64,000 bases of DNA, taken from contig NZ_CP034346.1 of NCBI RefSeq assembly GCF_003991425.1, forward strand, positions 2,951,501-3,015,500. Direction: 5' to 3'. How positions within the stretch are numbered: the first letter of the stretch is position 1; the number at the start of each line of letters is the position of its first letter. Below are positions 1 through 8,829 of the stretch, one piece after another. The position numbers and the translations under genes were made by a program. This DNA comes from Paenibacillus lutimineralis (lineage in GTDB: Bacteria > Bacillota > Bacilli > Paenibacillales > Paenibacillaceae). The notes under the pieces are model-generated. The model was not told the origin of the DNA and ran no database searches. It worked only from the letters and a program-made list of their open reading frames with translations.

Positions 1-790
1 TACGGCCCTGGCTGGTCTCGACCGTTCTCATTATCCTCAGCAGATCATTCAGTTTGATATAGAACGTGAATTTATGGGCGGCATCATTCAAGCTGAATAT
101 GTGCCTGTGTTAGGAGATTTGCGAACCAATCTAGAGGAGATTCTACGTTTATATCCCCATGAAGAACCAGTTCCTTTACATACGGCTACACCATATCATG
201 ATCCGCTTCCCGTCTTGGAATTTCTGTCTGTTGCTGAAGTCTGTCAGGCCGTTAGTGATATTATTCCGGAGAATACAATGATCTTTGCCGATGATGGAGC
301 TCATGGCTATCATGCTGTTCGCTGGCTGGATCTCAAGCCTGGTGTGAAGTTTTTCTTCGATTCTTATTTCGCCTCGATGGCTAACGCGATAGGAATGTCC
401 ATTGGCGCTAAGTTCGCCAACCGGGAACGGAACGTCATCTGTCTGACAGGGGACGGCTGTTTATTTATGCTAGGCTCTGAGATCAATACCTGTGTTGCTG
501 AGCAGCTTCCGGTTATATTTATCGTTATCAATAATGGACAATTAGATATGGCCTTGAAAGGAATGCAGCAGTTTACCGGACGAACGGATGGTACAATCTT
601 CAAGCAGCCCCTGGATGTGGCCGCCTATGCAGCCTCGATGGGCGCAAATAGTGCAAAGTGTTCCACACTTGACGATTTTAAGCAGGCACTTAAACAGGCA
701 CTCGCTTTGAACAAGCCATATGTCATTGATGTGATCGTTGATAAAGAAGAAATTCCATCCTCATTAGCACGAGCAATGAAGCTTGATTAA
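1..790 (+). CDS. Thiamine-diphosphate enzyme, acetolactate synthase-like, C-terminal part (5' truncated by window)
   Basis: The reading frame is open from base 2, so the gene begins left of the window. The visible part is the C-terminal pyrimidine/PP-binding half of a ThDP-dependent enzyme. The GDG...NN metal/diphosphate-binding motif is seen as TGDGCLFM followed about 28 residues later by INNGQ, and a Glu-rich entry segment (LEFLSVAEVC) precedes it. Family members are acetolactate synthase large subunits and 2-keto acid decarboxylases, which form or cleave C-C bonds next to a carbonyl in the cytoplasm. The substrate cannot be read from this half alone. The frame ends with a TAA at 790, and the next gene starts 57 bases on, possibly in the same transcript. 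The family call is firm and the exact enzyme is open. Confidence 0.85.
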   Translation, partial: TALAGLDRSHYPQQIIQFDIEREFMGGIIQAEYVPVLGDLRTNLEEILRLYPHEEPVPLHTATPYHDPLPVLEFLSVAEVCQAVSDIIPENTMIFADDGAHGYHAVRWLDLKPGVKFFFDSYFASMANAIGMSIGAKFANRERNVICLTGDGCLFMLGSEINTCVAEQLPVIFIVINNGQLDMALKGMQQFTGRTDGTIFKQPLDVAAYAASMGANSAKCSTLDDFKQALKQALALNKPYVIDVIVDKEEIPSSLARAMKLD

Positions 791-847
791 ATATTTCAGA
801 TTACATAACCATATTACAAATTCGAAATTACAAGGAAGGTGAAGGCA

Positions 848-1732
848 ATGTTGAGCGAGAGCAACAAGAACAGGCTGGAGCAAATGGTCCGTGAACACCA
901 GTTTGAACATGCGCTAGGTTATTTACAGGAGTCTGTACGCCAAGGTATTCGATGGTCCAAGAAGGAAATGGAGGATTATAGCGAATCAGGTGTCTCCCGC
1001 ATTGGCGGTGACTCGGATTTGCCATCAAGCGTGGAATGGCCGCTGGATTCTGAAGGTACTCCCATGACGTTCCTCGCTCAGCTGCGTCTGAGTGAATTAG
1101 CGGCTCAGGATGAGTCTTCACTGCTTCCAAAGGAAGGGATGCTTTATTTCTTTGTGGGGGTGGATGAGCCAGCCTACAATATTGAACATAAGGTGCTGTA
1201 TTTGCGAGATGAGGAGCTGAAAGAAGCTTATCGTCGGATGACTCCTGAAGAGACGTCGCAAGAGGAGAATTTCAAGGGTTACAAGTTGAAGGCCAGGTCC
1301 TCCATTGAGCCACCCAATTATGGTTATGTGGATTACGAGCTGCTGGAGGATGAGGAGCATGATTATGAGCAATATGAGGAGTTATGCTTCGAGTTGACTG
1401 AAGCGGACTCGGATGATCTTGCCGTCATGTTCGGTTACCCTGCGACCCAGCACGGGGATTGTGAATATGAAGCGGCGCTGCAAATGCTGACTGGTGCAAC
1501 GTACAATTATTCCGTGCAGGATGCGATGAAGCAAATAACTGCGCACTTGAAAGGCGATGTGCACAAGGCAGAGCAGGAGGTTCGAGATACGCTTCTGCTC
1601 CTTGCTCTGGACTCGGATCAAGATGTGGGGTTCTGCTGGTGGGACGCTGGAGAACTGCAATTTTTCATTCGCAAGGATGACCTACTGTCAGGGGATTTCT
1701 CACATACGTATTGCTCTTTATATTCGAGTTAA
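848..1732 (+). CDS. YwqG-like DUF1963 family protein
   Basis: This acidic cytoplasmic protein of about 294 residues resembles DUF1963 (YwqG) proteins. The recognisable core is the segment with GGDSDLPSSVEWP, followed by MTFLAQLRLSEL, and further on FGYPATQHGDCE and a C-terminal FCWWDAGELQFFI. These proteins have no settled biochemical role; some act as immunity or housekeeping proteins. A GTG at 839 is in frame but overlaps the ribosome binding site, so the ATG at 848, eight bases behind GGAAGG, is chosen. No domain suggests catalysis. The gene follows the ThDP enzyme by 57 bases, but no functional link is evident. Confidence 0.75.
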   Translation: MLSESNKNRLEQMVREHQFEHALGYLQESVRQGIRWSKKEMEDYSESGVSRIGGDSDLPSSVEWPLDSEGTPMTFLAQLRLSELAAQDESSLLPKEGMLYFFVGVDEPAYNIEHKVLYLRDEELKEAYRRMTPEETSQEENFKGYKLKARSSIEPPNYGYVDYELLEDEEHDYEQYEELCFELTEADSDDLAVMFGYPATQHGDCEYEAALQMLTGATYNYSVQDAMKQITAHLKGDVHKAEQEVRDTLLLLALDSDQDVGFCWWDAGELQFFIRKDDLLSGDFSHTYCSLYSS

Positions 1733-1930
1733 CGTTTTACTATAATTTGTAATTGTGATACGATATGAATCAGGAGATGTGCGAGAGGAGCATGGATTAT
1801 AATGGCAGGTACCCTCTAATGGTTAAATAATTGAATGGCCTTGTTGATTCCTTTTTTTGAAGGGGTCAATTGCCCATTTCTAATTAGACCATTATAGGAT
1901 CGCTGAATTCATGTGCTATAGATGCACCGA

Positions 1931-1962
1931 GCGAATACCAATCTATGGTGTTCGCTTTTTTT
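1931..1962 (+). terminator. Intrinsic terminator inside the leader of the SDR gene
   Basis: GCGAA-T-ACCA pairs with TGGT-G-TTCGC and is followed by seven T. It lies about 200 bases after the end of the YwqG-like gene and only 62 bases before the SDR start. It may therefore be a plain terminator of the upstream unit or an attenuator in the SDR leader. A short frame (ATG at 1802, stop after MAGTL) behind GAGAGGAG, and a possible TAATGGT/ACCATTA pairing upstream, make attenuation conceivable. Confidence 0.7.
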
Positions 1963-2023
1963 GTTGGTGCGCACCCATCTCCCATAGTACTTTGTTCGGC
2001 GTTTCCACAAGGAGATGCTAATC

Positions 2024-2800
2024 ATGAAAAGATTAATGAACAAAATCGCCATTGTTACTGGCGCTAGCCGGGTAAATGGTATTGGTACGGCTATTTGTAG
2101 AGAATTAGCCCAAGAGGGCGCAGATATCTTCTTCACACACTGGTCAAAGTATGATCGCCAAATGAATTATTTTATCGCAGATGATATGGTTTGGTCACAG
2201 CAACTGATGGAGGAGATCCGCGAGCTTGGAGTAAGGTGCGAATCGATGAAAATAGATCTTACGCTCCCCGATGCTCCAAAAATCCTGCTTGATGAAGTTC
2301 ACAAGAGATTAGGCTCACCCTCCATTCTTGTAAATAATGCAACCCATTCGGTAGATGTAGATTTTCGCTCCATTACGGCGGATATTCTCGATGCCCATTA
2401 TGCGATGAATGTGAGAGGAACTTGTCTGCTAATGGTAGAGTTCGCGCGACAAATCGAAGGGAAGCATGAGGGCCGAATTATAAATATGGTATCAGGTCAA
2501 GACAAGTCGCCAGAGCCTGGCAATTTGGCTTATGTGGCGACCAAGGGAGCTGTCTCTACCTTCACAAAGTCCGTTGCTATTGAACTAGCACCGCTTAAAA
2601 TTACGGTAAATGCTGTAGATCCTGGACCAACGGACAGTGGATGGATGTCTTATGCATTGAAGGAACATTTATTGCCGAAATTCCCTATGGGCCGCCTCGG
2701 AGAACCTAGAGATGCTGCGAAGCTAATCGTATTTCTAGCGAGTGAGGAATCGGAGTGGATTACGGGACAAATCATTCATTCAGACGGAGGCTTCTGGTAA
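2024..2800 (+). CDS. SDR family oxidoreductase (3-oxoacyl-reductase-like)
   Basis: A classical short-chain dehydrogenase/reductase of about 258 residues. It shows the N-terminal nucleotide-binding motif TGASRVNGIG, the structural NNAT motif, the catalytic Ser in the NMVSGQ strand and the YVATK active-site Tyr/Lys pair, then NAVDPGPTDSGW after the last beta strand. Such enzymes reduce or oxidise carbonyl/alcohol groups with NAD(P)(H) in the cytoplasm; the substrate is unknown. Three in-frame ATGs exist (2015, 2024, 2036). AAGGAG at 2009-2014 gives normal spacing only to 2024. An intrinsic terminator in the 5' leader suggests either a separate promoter downstream of it or attenuation. Confidence 0.88.
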   Translation: MKRLMNKIAIVTGASRVNGIGTAICRELAQEGADIFFTHWSKYDRQMNYFIADDMVWSQQLMEEIRELGVRCESMKIDLTLPDAPKILLDEVHKRLGSPSILVNNATHSVDVDFRSITADILDAHYAMNVRGTCLLMVEFARQIEGKHEGRIINMVSGQDKSPEPGNLAYVATKGAVSTFTKSVAIELAPLKITVNAVDPGPTDSGWMSYALKEHLLPKFPMGRLGEPRDAAKLIVFLASEESEWITGQIIHSDGGFW

Positions 2801-2846
2801 TCTAACGTGTTGTAATAACAGATCATGATTAAGAGAGGAATGGTCC

Positions 2847-5800
2847 TTGGCAGATGCTTCGCCAAATGACGATATGAAGAAGAACCATGTTGTTATATTG
2901 CTAATACTATTTATAGTAACTTTGTCCGGTCTGCGTATTTTGTGGATGGAGGTATCTCCTCAGCGGGCTCACATCTTCATTCAGAATGGTCAGTTGGATT
3001 TACGTGATTGGGATGCAGAGGACGGTAAAATCCTATTACTTGATGGAAAGTGGGAGTTCTACCCTTCACAATGGTTGATGGATGGGAAGTCGCTCCGAAT
3101 ACCGAACGGTACTCCCCTTAGATTTGTCGATATCCCCGGAGGCTGGAATAATGTGCTGAATTCCGAGGTGCCAACTCCATATGGCTATGGTTCTTATCGT
3201 TTGCGCATTCATGTGAATCCGTCGAAGGACATGAACTATAGTATTCGTATACCGAGTGTACGCACAGCTTCTGAGTTATACGTCAATGGTCGATTGCTAT
3301 CCAAATCAGGGCAGATTGGGGAGACAAAGGATAAATATACAGCTAAGAACCTCCCCTATTCCTCTACTTTTGCGGCAGATGAGAACGGTGTGATCGATCT
3401 GGTAATTCAGGCGGCCAACTATGTGGATAGCCGAAGCAGCGGGATTATTCGCTCCATTAAATTCGGTTCAGAAGCAGCTATTACTAGAGAAATGAAGCTT
3501 TCCATTTCAATGCAGTTCCTAGCAGTCATTATCTTTCTGATGCACTCGATTTATGCAATTCTGTTGTATTTGCTTGGGAACAAAGAGAGGCGTCTGCTTT
3601 ACTTTTCATTGCTGACCTTATGCATTACTCTCTCAAATGTACTAAGTAATGATGAGAAGCTGTTCCATCAACTATTCTATATGGGCGCTGGCTGGGATTT
3701 TCGGCTCTCTAATGTCTCATTAATGATCGGTGTCTATGCTTTGTTGGAGTGTACGAACCATCAGAAGCTTCGATATTGGAGAAAGATATATCCTGTTTAT
3801 AAGGTATTGATCTTAGGAACGGCTGTCGTTACGTTGTTTCTAGCCCCTCAACAGGTGATTATGCTCTTCCCAGTTTATTTTCTGCTGGGGTTTTCCGGTG
3901 CAGGGGTTGCGTTGGCTGCTATCTTTAAGCTAGTCAGCAAGGATTTCAAGAGCAATCTGCTGCTGTTGTCTTCTATTCTGGCACTGCTTCATCATGTCCT
4001 TTGGTCGTTATCCTGGCGGGATAGCGGTATGAGCTATGTTCATTATCCATTTGATCTGATTATTGCAATGGGATGCCTTGCTTCCGTATGGTTTAAGGAC
4101 TATTTCAAGATGCATGCGAATACCAAGGAGCTTGCTGCCACATTGCAAAGAATGAACGACCATAAGGATCAATTTTTGGCGAATACATCACATGAATTTA
4201 AAAATCCGCTGCATAGTATTTTGAACATGTCACAATCAGTATTAAAGAGGGAGCGTCATCTGTTGCAGGAGAGAAGCATCAAAGAGCTAGAAACAGTTCT
4301 CACAGTAGGGCGACGCCTCAGCTTGATATTAAATGACTTAATTGACGTAATGAGTTTGCGGGAAGGCAATCCACGTCTGCAGAAAAAGGCCATACGCCTT
4401 CAACCGGTCATCACTGGAGTCATGGATATGCTGCAATTTAATGCAGAAGTGAAATCCATTCATTTCGTAAATCAAGTTGCGGAAGATTTTCCCGCAGTCA
4501 TTGCGGATGAGAATCGGGTTGTGCAAATCGTCTTCAATCTACTACATAATGCTGTGAAATATACCCATGAAGGAACGGTCTCAATTCAAGCAACTGCCCA
4601 GGACGGTAGAGCATATATTGAGATTGCCGACACCGGGATGGGTATGGATGAGGACATGCTCAAGCGTCTATTTCGTCCCTATGAACAAGCAGCCTCGAAC
4701 GACACGATGATTGAAGGCGGTTTTGGATTAGGCTTGAGTATCAGCAAGCAGCTGGTTGAGCTACATGGAGGTAGGCTCAATGTATCGTCTATCCTCGGCC
4801 AAGGTTCCAAATTTACATTTTCGCTGCAGCTCGCGTCTGATGAAGCCAAGATAGAGAATGAAATCTATGCGATCCCTAATTCTTTCGCGCAGTTGGCAAC
4901 TGAACATATGCCTGCACTACATCAAGTCTCAGCCAGTCTGGAGAAAGAGGAGCTTACCCCGATAACGAACCCAACAGCTTCCGTTGAAATGAGTCGCGAG
5001 CGACCGATCATACTTGTCGTGGATGATGATCCCGTAAATCTGCAGGTGCTTGAAGCCGTTCTGCCGTACGAGGAGTATGATGCGACGATGGTAACTAGCG
5101 GCAAGGAAGCGCTGGCTGTACTGGATGCCAAGGAATGGGATCTGGTCATCTCGGATATTATGATGCCGCAGATGTCAGGTTATGAGCTGACACGAATTAT
5201 TCGCGAGCGGTTTACCCTTACAGAGCTTCCTGTCTTGCTCCTTACGGCAAGAAGCCAACCGATGGACATTCAATACGGTTTCTTGGCTGGGGCCAATGAT
5301 TATGTGACTAAGCCGGTGGAAGCTATCGAGATTAGATCGCGGATTGAGGCACTTGTTACGATAAAACAAAGTGTACAGGAGCAATTGCACTTAGAAGCTG
5401 CATGGCTGCAAGCGCAAATTCAGCCTCACTTCCTATTTAATGCGTTGAATGCTATCGCCGCTTTAAGCGACGTTAATCTGGATAAGATGCGTGATATGCT
5501 GGATCAGTTCAGCCACTTTTTAAGGCATAAGTTCAGTTTTCATCATATGGATGGGCTTGTTCCGATTGAGGAGGAGCTCAGTCTAGTGCGCTCTTATCTA
5601 TACATTGAGAAGGTTCGGTTTGATGAACGGCTAGAGGTGATTTGGCAGCTTGATGAGTGCGAGGGATTAAAGGTCCCATTCCTGTCGATCCAGCCTTTGG
5701 TTGAAAATGCGATAAGACATGGCATCATGAAGCGTACCCGCGGAGGCAAATTGATCATCCGGATTGCTGTCTATGAGTCGCATACCAAGATTACTGTCGA

Positions 5801-5987
5801 AGACGACGGGGTTGGTATGAATGAAGCTCAATTACAACGAATATTAGAGAGAAGGGCGGATCGCAGTTCGGGAGTTGGTCTGATCAATACGGATCAACGC
5901 TTAAAACGGCATTTCGGATCGGGGCTTCATATAGAAAGTGCGCTAGGCGAAGGGACAAAAGTTACTTATTATGTATACAACAGGTGA
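2847..5987 (+). CDS. Membrane hybrid sensor kinase with two histidine-kinase modules (7TM-DISM / HisKA / REC / LytS-type)
   Basis: Predicted 1046-residue signalling protein. Order: one N-terminal membrane segment (about 14-35); an extracytoplasmic jelly-roll-like region (about 40-210, LDGKWEFYPSQW and YGYGSYRLRIHV) typical of 7TMR-DISM receptors; several membrane helices (about 218-420); a HisKA dimerisation helix with phospho-acceptor His449 in TSHEFKNP; a HATPase domain (NLLHNAVKYTHEG, GFGLGLSI); a REC receiver with acceptor Asp770 in ISDIMMPQMSG; and a second kinase core of the LytS/YehU class with His861 in QPHFLFNALN and its own HATPase (PLVENAIRHGI, GVGLINTDQRL). The TTG start is supported by GAGAGGAA six bases upstream. 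No response regulator lies beside it, so its output partner is unknown. Family assignment of each module is firm; the signal sensed is unknown. Confidence 0.9.
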   Translation: MADASPNDDMKKNHVVILLILFIVTLSGLRILWMEVSPQRAHIFIQNGQLDLRDWDAEDGKILLLDGKWEFYPSQWLMDGKSLRIPNGTPLRFVDIPGGWNNVLNSEVPTPYGYGSYRLRIHVNPSKDMNYSIRIPSVRTASELYVNGRLLSKSGQIGETKDKYTAKNLPYSSTFAADENGVIDLVIQAANYVDSRSSGIIRSIKFGSEAAITREMKLSISMQFLAVIIFLMHSIYAILLYLLGNKERRLLYFSLLTLCITLSNVLSNDEKLFHQLFYMGAGWDFRLSNVSLMIGVYALLECTNHQKLRYWRKIYPVYKVLILGTAVVTLFLAPQQVIMLFPVYFLLGFSGAGVALAAIFKLVSKDFKSNLLLLSSILALLHHVLWSLSWRDSGMSYVHYPFDLIIAMGCLASVWFKDYFKMHANTKELAATLQRMNDHKDQFLANTSHEFKNPLHSILNMSQSVLKRERHLLQERSIKELETVLTVGRRLSLILNDLIDVMSLREGNPRLQKKAIRLQPVITGVMDMLQFNAEVKSIHFVNQVAEDFPAVIADENRVVQIVFNLLHNAVKYTHEGTVSIQATAQDGRAYIEIADTGMGMDEDMLKRLFRPYEQAASNDTMIEGGFGLGLSISKQLVELHGGRLNVSSILGQGSKFTFSLQLASDEAKIENEIYAIPNSFAQLATEHMPALHQVSASLEKEELTPITNPTASVEMSRERPIILVVDDDPVNLQVLEAVLPYEEYDATMVTSGKEALAVLDAKEWDLVISDIMMPQMSGYELTRIIRERFTLTELPVLLLTARSQPMDIQYGFLAGANDYVTKPVEAIEIRSRIEALVTIKQSVQEQLHLEAAWLQAQIQPHFLFNALNAIAALSDVNLDKMRDMLDQFSHFLRHKFSFHHMDGLVPIEEELSLVRSYLYIEKVRFDERLEVIWQLDECEGLKVPFLSIQPLVENAIRHGIMKRTRGGKLIIRIAVYESHTKITVEDDGVGMNEAQLQRILERRADRSSGVGLINTDQRLKRHFGSGLHIESALGEGTKVTYYVYNR

Positions 5988-6108
5988 GTAGTGTGTAAAA
6001 AGATGCCCTATAGCGGTCAATTTACAGGGTTTGAAGAGTCTTTAGCTTTTGCATGTGAACTACGGCGGATTGTTAATATCTATAGATTTATATTGGGGGC
6101 CTGTGACA

Positions 6109-7188
6109 ATGCAAAATATTGTTGATCGGCGTTTATTTAGTCAGCTTATTGCTGGTGAGAAGCCAGGGAAGCCCGAACAGGTTGTTAAACATTTGGGTGC
6201 TATGCAGGCACAGGACTATCATCAAGCTCTATGGGCAATCGGATTACGCATGCCATCGGGTACAGTTTCGGACATTGAGCAAAGCATTGCAGATCATAAA
6301 ATGATACTGACTTGGCCGATGCGAGGTACGCTGCATTTTGTGCCTTCGGAAGATGTAAAATGGACGTTGAAACTTTCTGCTTCGCGTACCCTGGCGCAAG
6401 ATAATCGAAGGCTGGAACAATTGGAGCTTAACCAGGGGATTATTCAACATGTCAGCCAGATAATCTATGACGTACTGTACGGGAACAAGCGGAAATCTCG
6501 GCCAGAACTTATGCAATTGCTGGAGGAAGAAGGGATCAGCACGAAAAACCAGCGGGGGTATCACCTGTTATGGTATATCGCACAATCTGGTTTGATCTGT
6601 CATGGGCCAAGGGAAGGGAAGCTTCAAACTTTTGTATTGCTGGATGAGTGGGCGCCGGATGCCAAAGAACTATCTATGGAAGAATCGATTGGTTTACTAG
6701 CTGAACGTTATTTTACGGGTCATGGGCCAGCTACGGTCCAGGATTTTGCTTGGTGGGCAGGCATCACGCTCTCAACTGCCCGGCAGGGGGTTGAAGCTGC
6801 AAAGCCCTGCCTGGTTTCGGAAAAAATAAAGGGTCAGGAGTACTGGGGGACCGAATCTTTGCTAGCCGGATCAATGGATGAAAGACCGAGTGTCTATCTG
6901 CTTCCGGGGTACGATGAGTATCTGCTCGGCTATAAGGATCGAAGTGCGGTATTAAGAACTGAATTTGCATCCCGCATTATCCCTGGTAATAATGGAGTAT
7001 TTATGGCGACGATCGTCATCGACGGTCATATCGCCGGCATATGGAAACGATCGATCAAGAATAAAGGGATAGATATCGAATTTGATTTATTTACTCCACT
7101 GGCAGACAGAGAAGAGAGCATCATCAAGGCTGCCGAACGATATTGCTCATTTATGGGGCTGCCTTTAGCTTCGACATCTTTTATTTGA
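6109..7188 (+). CDS. AlkZ/YcaQ-type winged-helix DNA glycosylase-like protein
   Basis: The 359-residue protein belongs to the winged-helix DNA-binding family that includes AlkZ and E. coli YcaQ, glycosylases that unhook bulky or crosslinked alkylated bases. The sequence shows the family hallmark QxQ at residues 33-35 within GAMQAQDYH, then WPMRGTLHFV, the central FAWWAGI and the C-terminal LLPGYDEYLLGY. In YcaQ the QxQ residues are catalytic, so activity is plausible. The start is ATG 6109 behind GGGGG at 6095-6099; GTG 6103 is an alternative. It stands alone between the kinase and a secreted protein. Function is inferred from the family and the motif. Confidence 0.85.
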   Translation: MQNIVDRRLFSQLIAGEKPGKPEQVVKHLGAMQAQDYHQALWAIGLRMPSGTVSDIEQSIADHKMILTWPMRGTLHFVPSEDVKWTLKLSASRTLAQDNRRLEQLELNQGIIQHVSQIIYDVLYGNKRKSRPELMQLLEEEGISTKNQRGYHLLWYIAQSGLICHGPREGKLQTFVLLDEWAPDAKELSMEESIGLLAERYFTGHGPATVQDFAWWAGITLSTARQGVEAAKPCLVSEKIKGQEYWGTESLLAGSMDERPSVYLLPGYDEYLLGYKDRSAVLRTEFASRIIPGNNGVFMATIVIDGHIAGIWKRSIKNKGIDIEFDLFTPLADREESIIKAAERYCSFMGLPLASTSFI

Positions 7189-7258
7189 AACATTATCAAA
7201 TCATCAACGTTTAATGTTTGATATGGTAAAAACAGTTACAAATGGGGGCGTGGTTAGT

Positions 7259-8641
7259 GTGTTGAAGGGAAAATTAAGTTATAAAGATCAACTTCTCCGG
7301 TATCTTATAGCAAGCATTGCAGTGGTGGTACTTACTGTGCAGGGGGTGGTCTTTGTGCTACCTACGCGGGCAAGTGCAGAAACAGCGGATGTATCGGTGC
7401 AAAATTGGTATTCCTATCCACGTATCACAGTTCCTGAGCTGAAACCTGTTTGGACGCTGCAGGTAGATAATTATCTTGATATGAATGAGCCCTATATTGG
7501 GAAACAGGCTATTGCTGAAGAGGGCAAAGTGTTCACATTCGCCGAGTCTAAGCTGATTGCCATTGATGCGAAAACAGGCAAACGACAATGGGCGTATGGA
7601 AAAGATCTGACACCTTATGTTATCTATTCTAAGGGAGTCATTTATGGTTTGTCAGGAGATCACAAGCCTTACGCATTGAACGCAAAGACGGGGAAAGTAA
7701 AATGGCAGTCAGATTCATCTACCTGGATCGATACGCGGTTACGCACGGAGTCATTGATCCCAACTGAAGATACGCTTTATGTGATTAAAGGGAGCACAAC
7801 CTTCGCATTTGATATGGCGACAGGCAAGCTGAAATGGAAAGTAGATGAGCCGCTTGCTGAAGGAAACGGAACTGCCTATCTGGAAGAGTCGGACGGTGTT
7901 GTGCTTAGGACCTTTTATGTACAAGGTGCGCTCACATCCATTCAGCTGAATGCTTATGATAAAAAGACGGGCGAGAAGATATGGAGCCATTTTGGTCAAG
8001 GGGAAGCTCTTCGAATTAAAGACGGTCTTGTGTATTCGGTTGATTACTATTCTCCACTGCTGTTTGAATATCAGTCTCAGCCTGATCGGAAGTTGTCGTT
8101 AAATATATTTAATCTAAAGACTGGTGCGAAGAAGGGAAACCGCGAATATAACTGGAAAATGCCTGGTGATCCTCCATATGAGTATGGGCAAATGGGCGTA
8201 TTTATGAGTGGAGACAAGCTGTACATTGATCAAGGCGATAAAGTGGCACAATACGATTTTGATCAATATAAGACTGGCGCGGCTCCTCTACAGACATTTC
8301 AACATCCTTATGGGGATGATTGGATGCTGCTCAACATCACCCAGGAACAGCTGATCTTCCAAGACAAAGTAACGTGGGACCTGAAGGGCATTAAGGCGAA
8401 TGGACAGGAGGTCGTATGGTCCGGCGATGCACCATTTTCACAGATTGACGTGTATGGCAAGGGAATGTACCGGGCGCAGCGAAATGGCACGCTCCTAACA
8501 ATTAATATGGTAACGACAATGCCAGTCTTTAGAGTAAGAACTGGAGTAGACTTGCATGAAAAGACACTAAAGACGGACGGAATGTTAATTATACAGGCCG
8601 AGGGTAAGCTTCTCGGTGTAAAGGTGCCAGCATCGCTGTAA
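7259..8641 (+). CDS. Secreted PQQ-like beta-propeller protein
   Basis: A protein of about 460 residues with a hydrophobic N-terminal segment (LIASIAVVVLTVQGVVFVL) ending in ASAE, a likely signal peptide. The mature part is built of repeats with the pattern AIDAKTGKRQW, ALNAKTGKVKWQ, AFDMATGKLKWK and AYDKKTGEKIW, the signature of eight-bladed PQQ/BamB-like propellers. It probably lies on the outer face of the membrane as a binding or scaffold protein; no catalytic residues are seen. Start choice is uncertain: ATG 7214 has no ribosome site, while GTG 7250 and GTG 7259 follow GGGGG at 7244-7248. GTG 7259 is preferred on spacing. A strong terminator follows. Confidence 0.82.
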   Translation: MLKGKLSYKDQLLRYLIASIAVVVLTVQGVVFVLPTRASAETADVSVQNWYSYPRITVPELKPVWTLQVDNYLDMNEPYIGKQAIAEEGKVFTFAESKLIAIDAKTGKRQWAYGKDLTPYVIYSKGVIYGLSGDHKPYALNAKTGKVKWQSDSSTWIDTRLRTESLIPTEDTLYVIKGSTTFAFDMATGKLKWKVDEPLAEGNGTAYLEESDGVVLRTFYVQGALTSIQLNAYDKKTGEKIWSHFGQGEALRIKDGLVYSVDYYSPLLFEYQSQPDRKLSLNIFNLKTGAKKGNREYNWKMPGDPPYEYGQMGVFMSGDKLYIDQGDKVAQYDFDQYKTGAAPLQTFQHPYGDDWMLLNITQEQLIFQDKVTWDLKGIKANGQEVVWSGDAPFSQIDVYGKGMYRAQRNGTLLTINMVTTMPVFRVRTGVDLHEKTLKTDGMLIIQAEGKLLGVKVPASL

Positions 8642-8697
8642 TATGCCGATAAGCGAATGCGTAGAATATATGGATAATACGTTCAAATGATTTTTTT

Positions 8698-8732
8698 AAA
8701 ACCACTGATCACGATTATCAGTGGTTTTTTTT
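8698..8732 (+). terminator. Intrinsic terminator
   Basis: AAACCACTGAT pairs with ATCAGTGGTTT around a six-base loop, followed by a run of T. It ends the beta-propeller transcript and insulates the ArsR promoter that begins 25 bases later. Confidence 0.92.
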
Positions 8733-8756
8733 ATATTGGGATTCTTGAATCGTGTT

Positions 8757-8811
8757 TTGACAAACCCTTAGACACTAGCTACAATTAAACCATTCAATAG
8801 ATCAATTGAAT
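8757..8811 (+). promoter_or_regulatory. SigA-type promoter and dyad operator of the arsR-rhodanese operon
   Basis: TTGACA at 8757-8762, a 17-base spacer and TACAAT at 8780-8785 form a near-consensus SigA promoter. Just downstream, ATTCAAT (8792-8798) and ATTGAAT (8805-8811) make a 7-7 dyad with a six-base centre, lying between the start site and the ribosome site. An ArsR-family dimer binding there would block its own promoter; this autoregulation is inference. Confidence 0.8.
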
Positions 8812-8829
8812 AGATGAGGGGTTTGGAAT

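Noticed and set aside
828..1130. Minus-strand frame of 100 codons
   Set aside because: It overlaps the whole start of the YwqG-like gene and has no ribosome site; it is a shadow.
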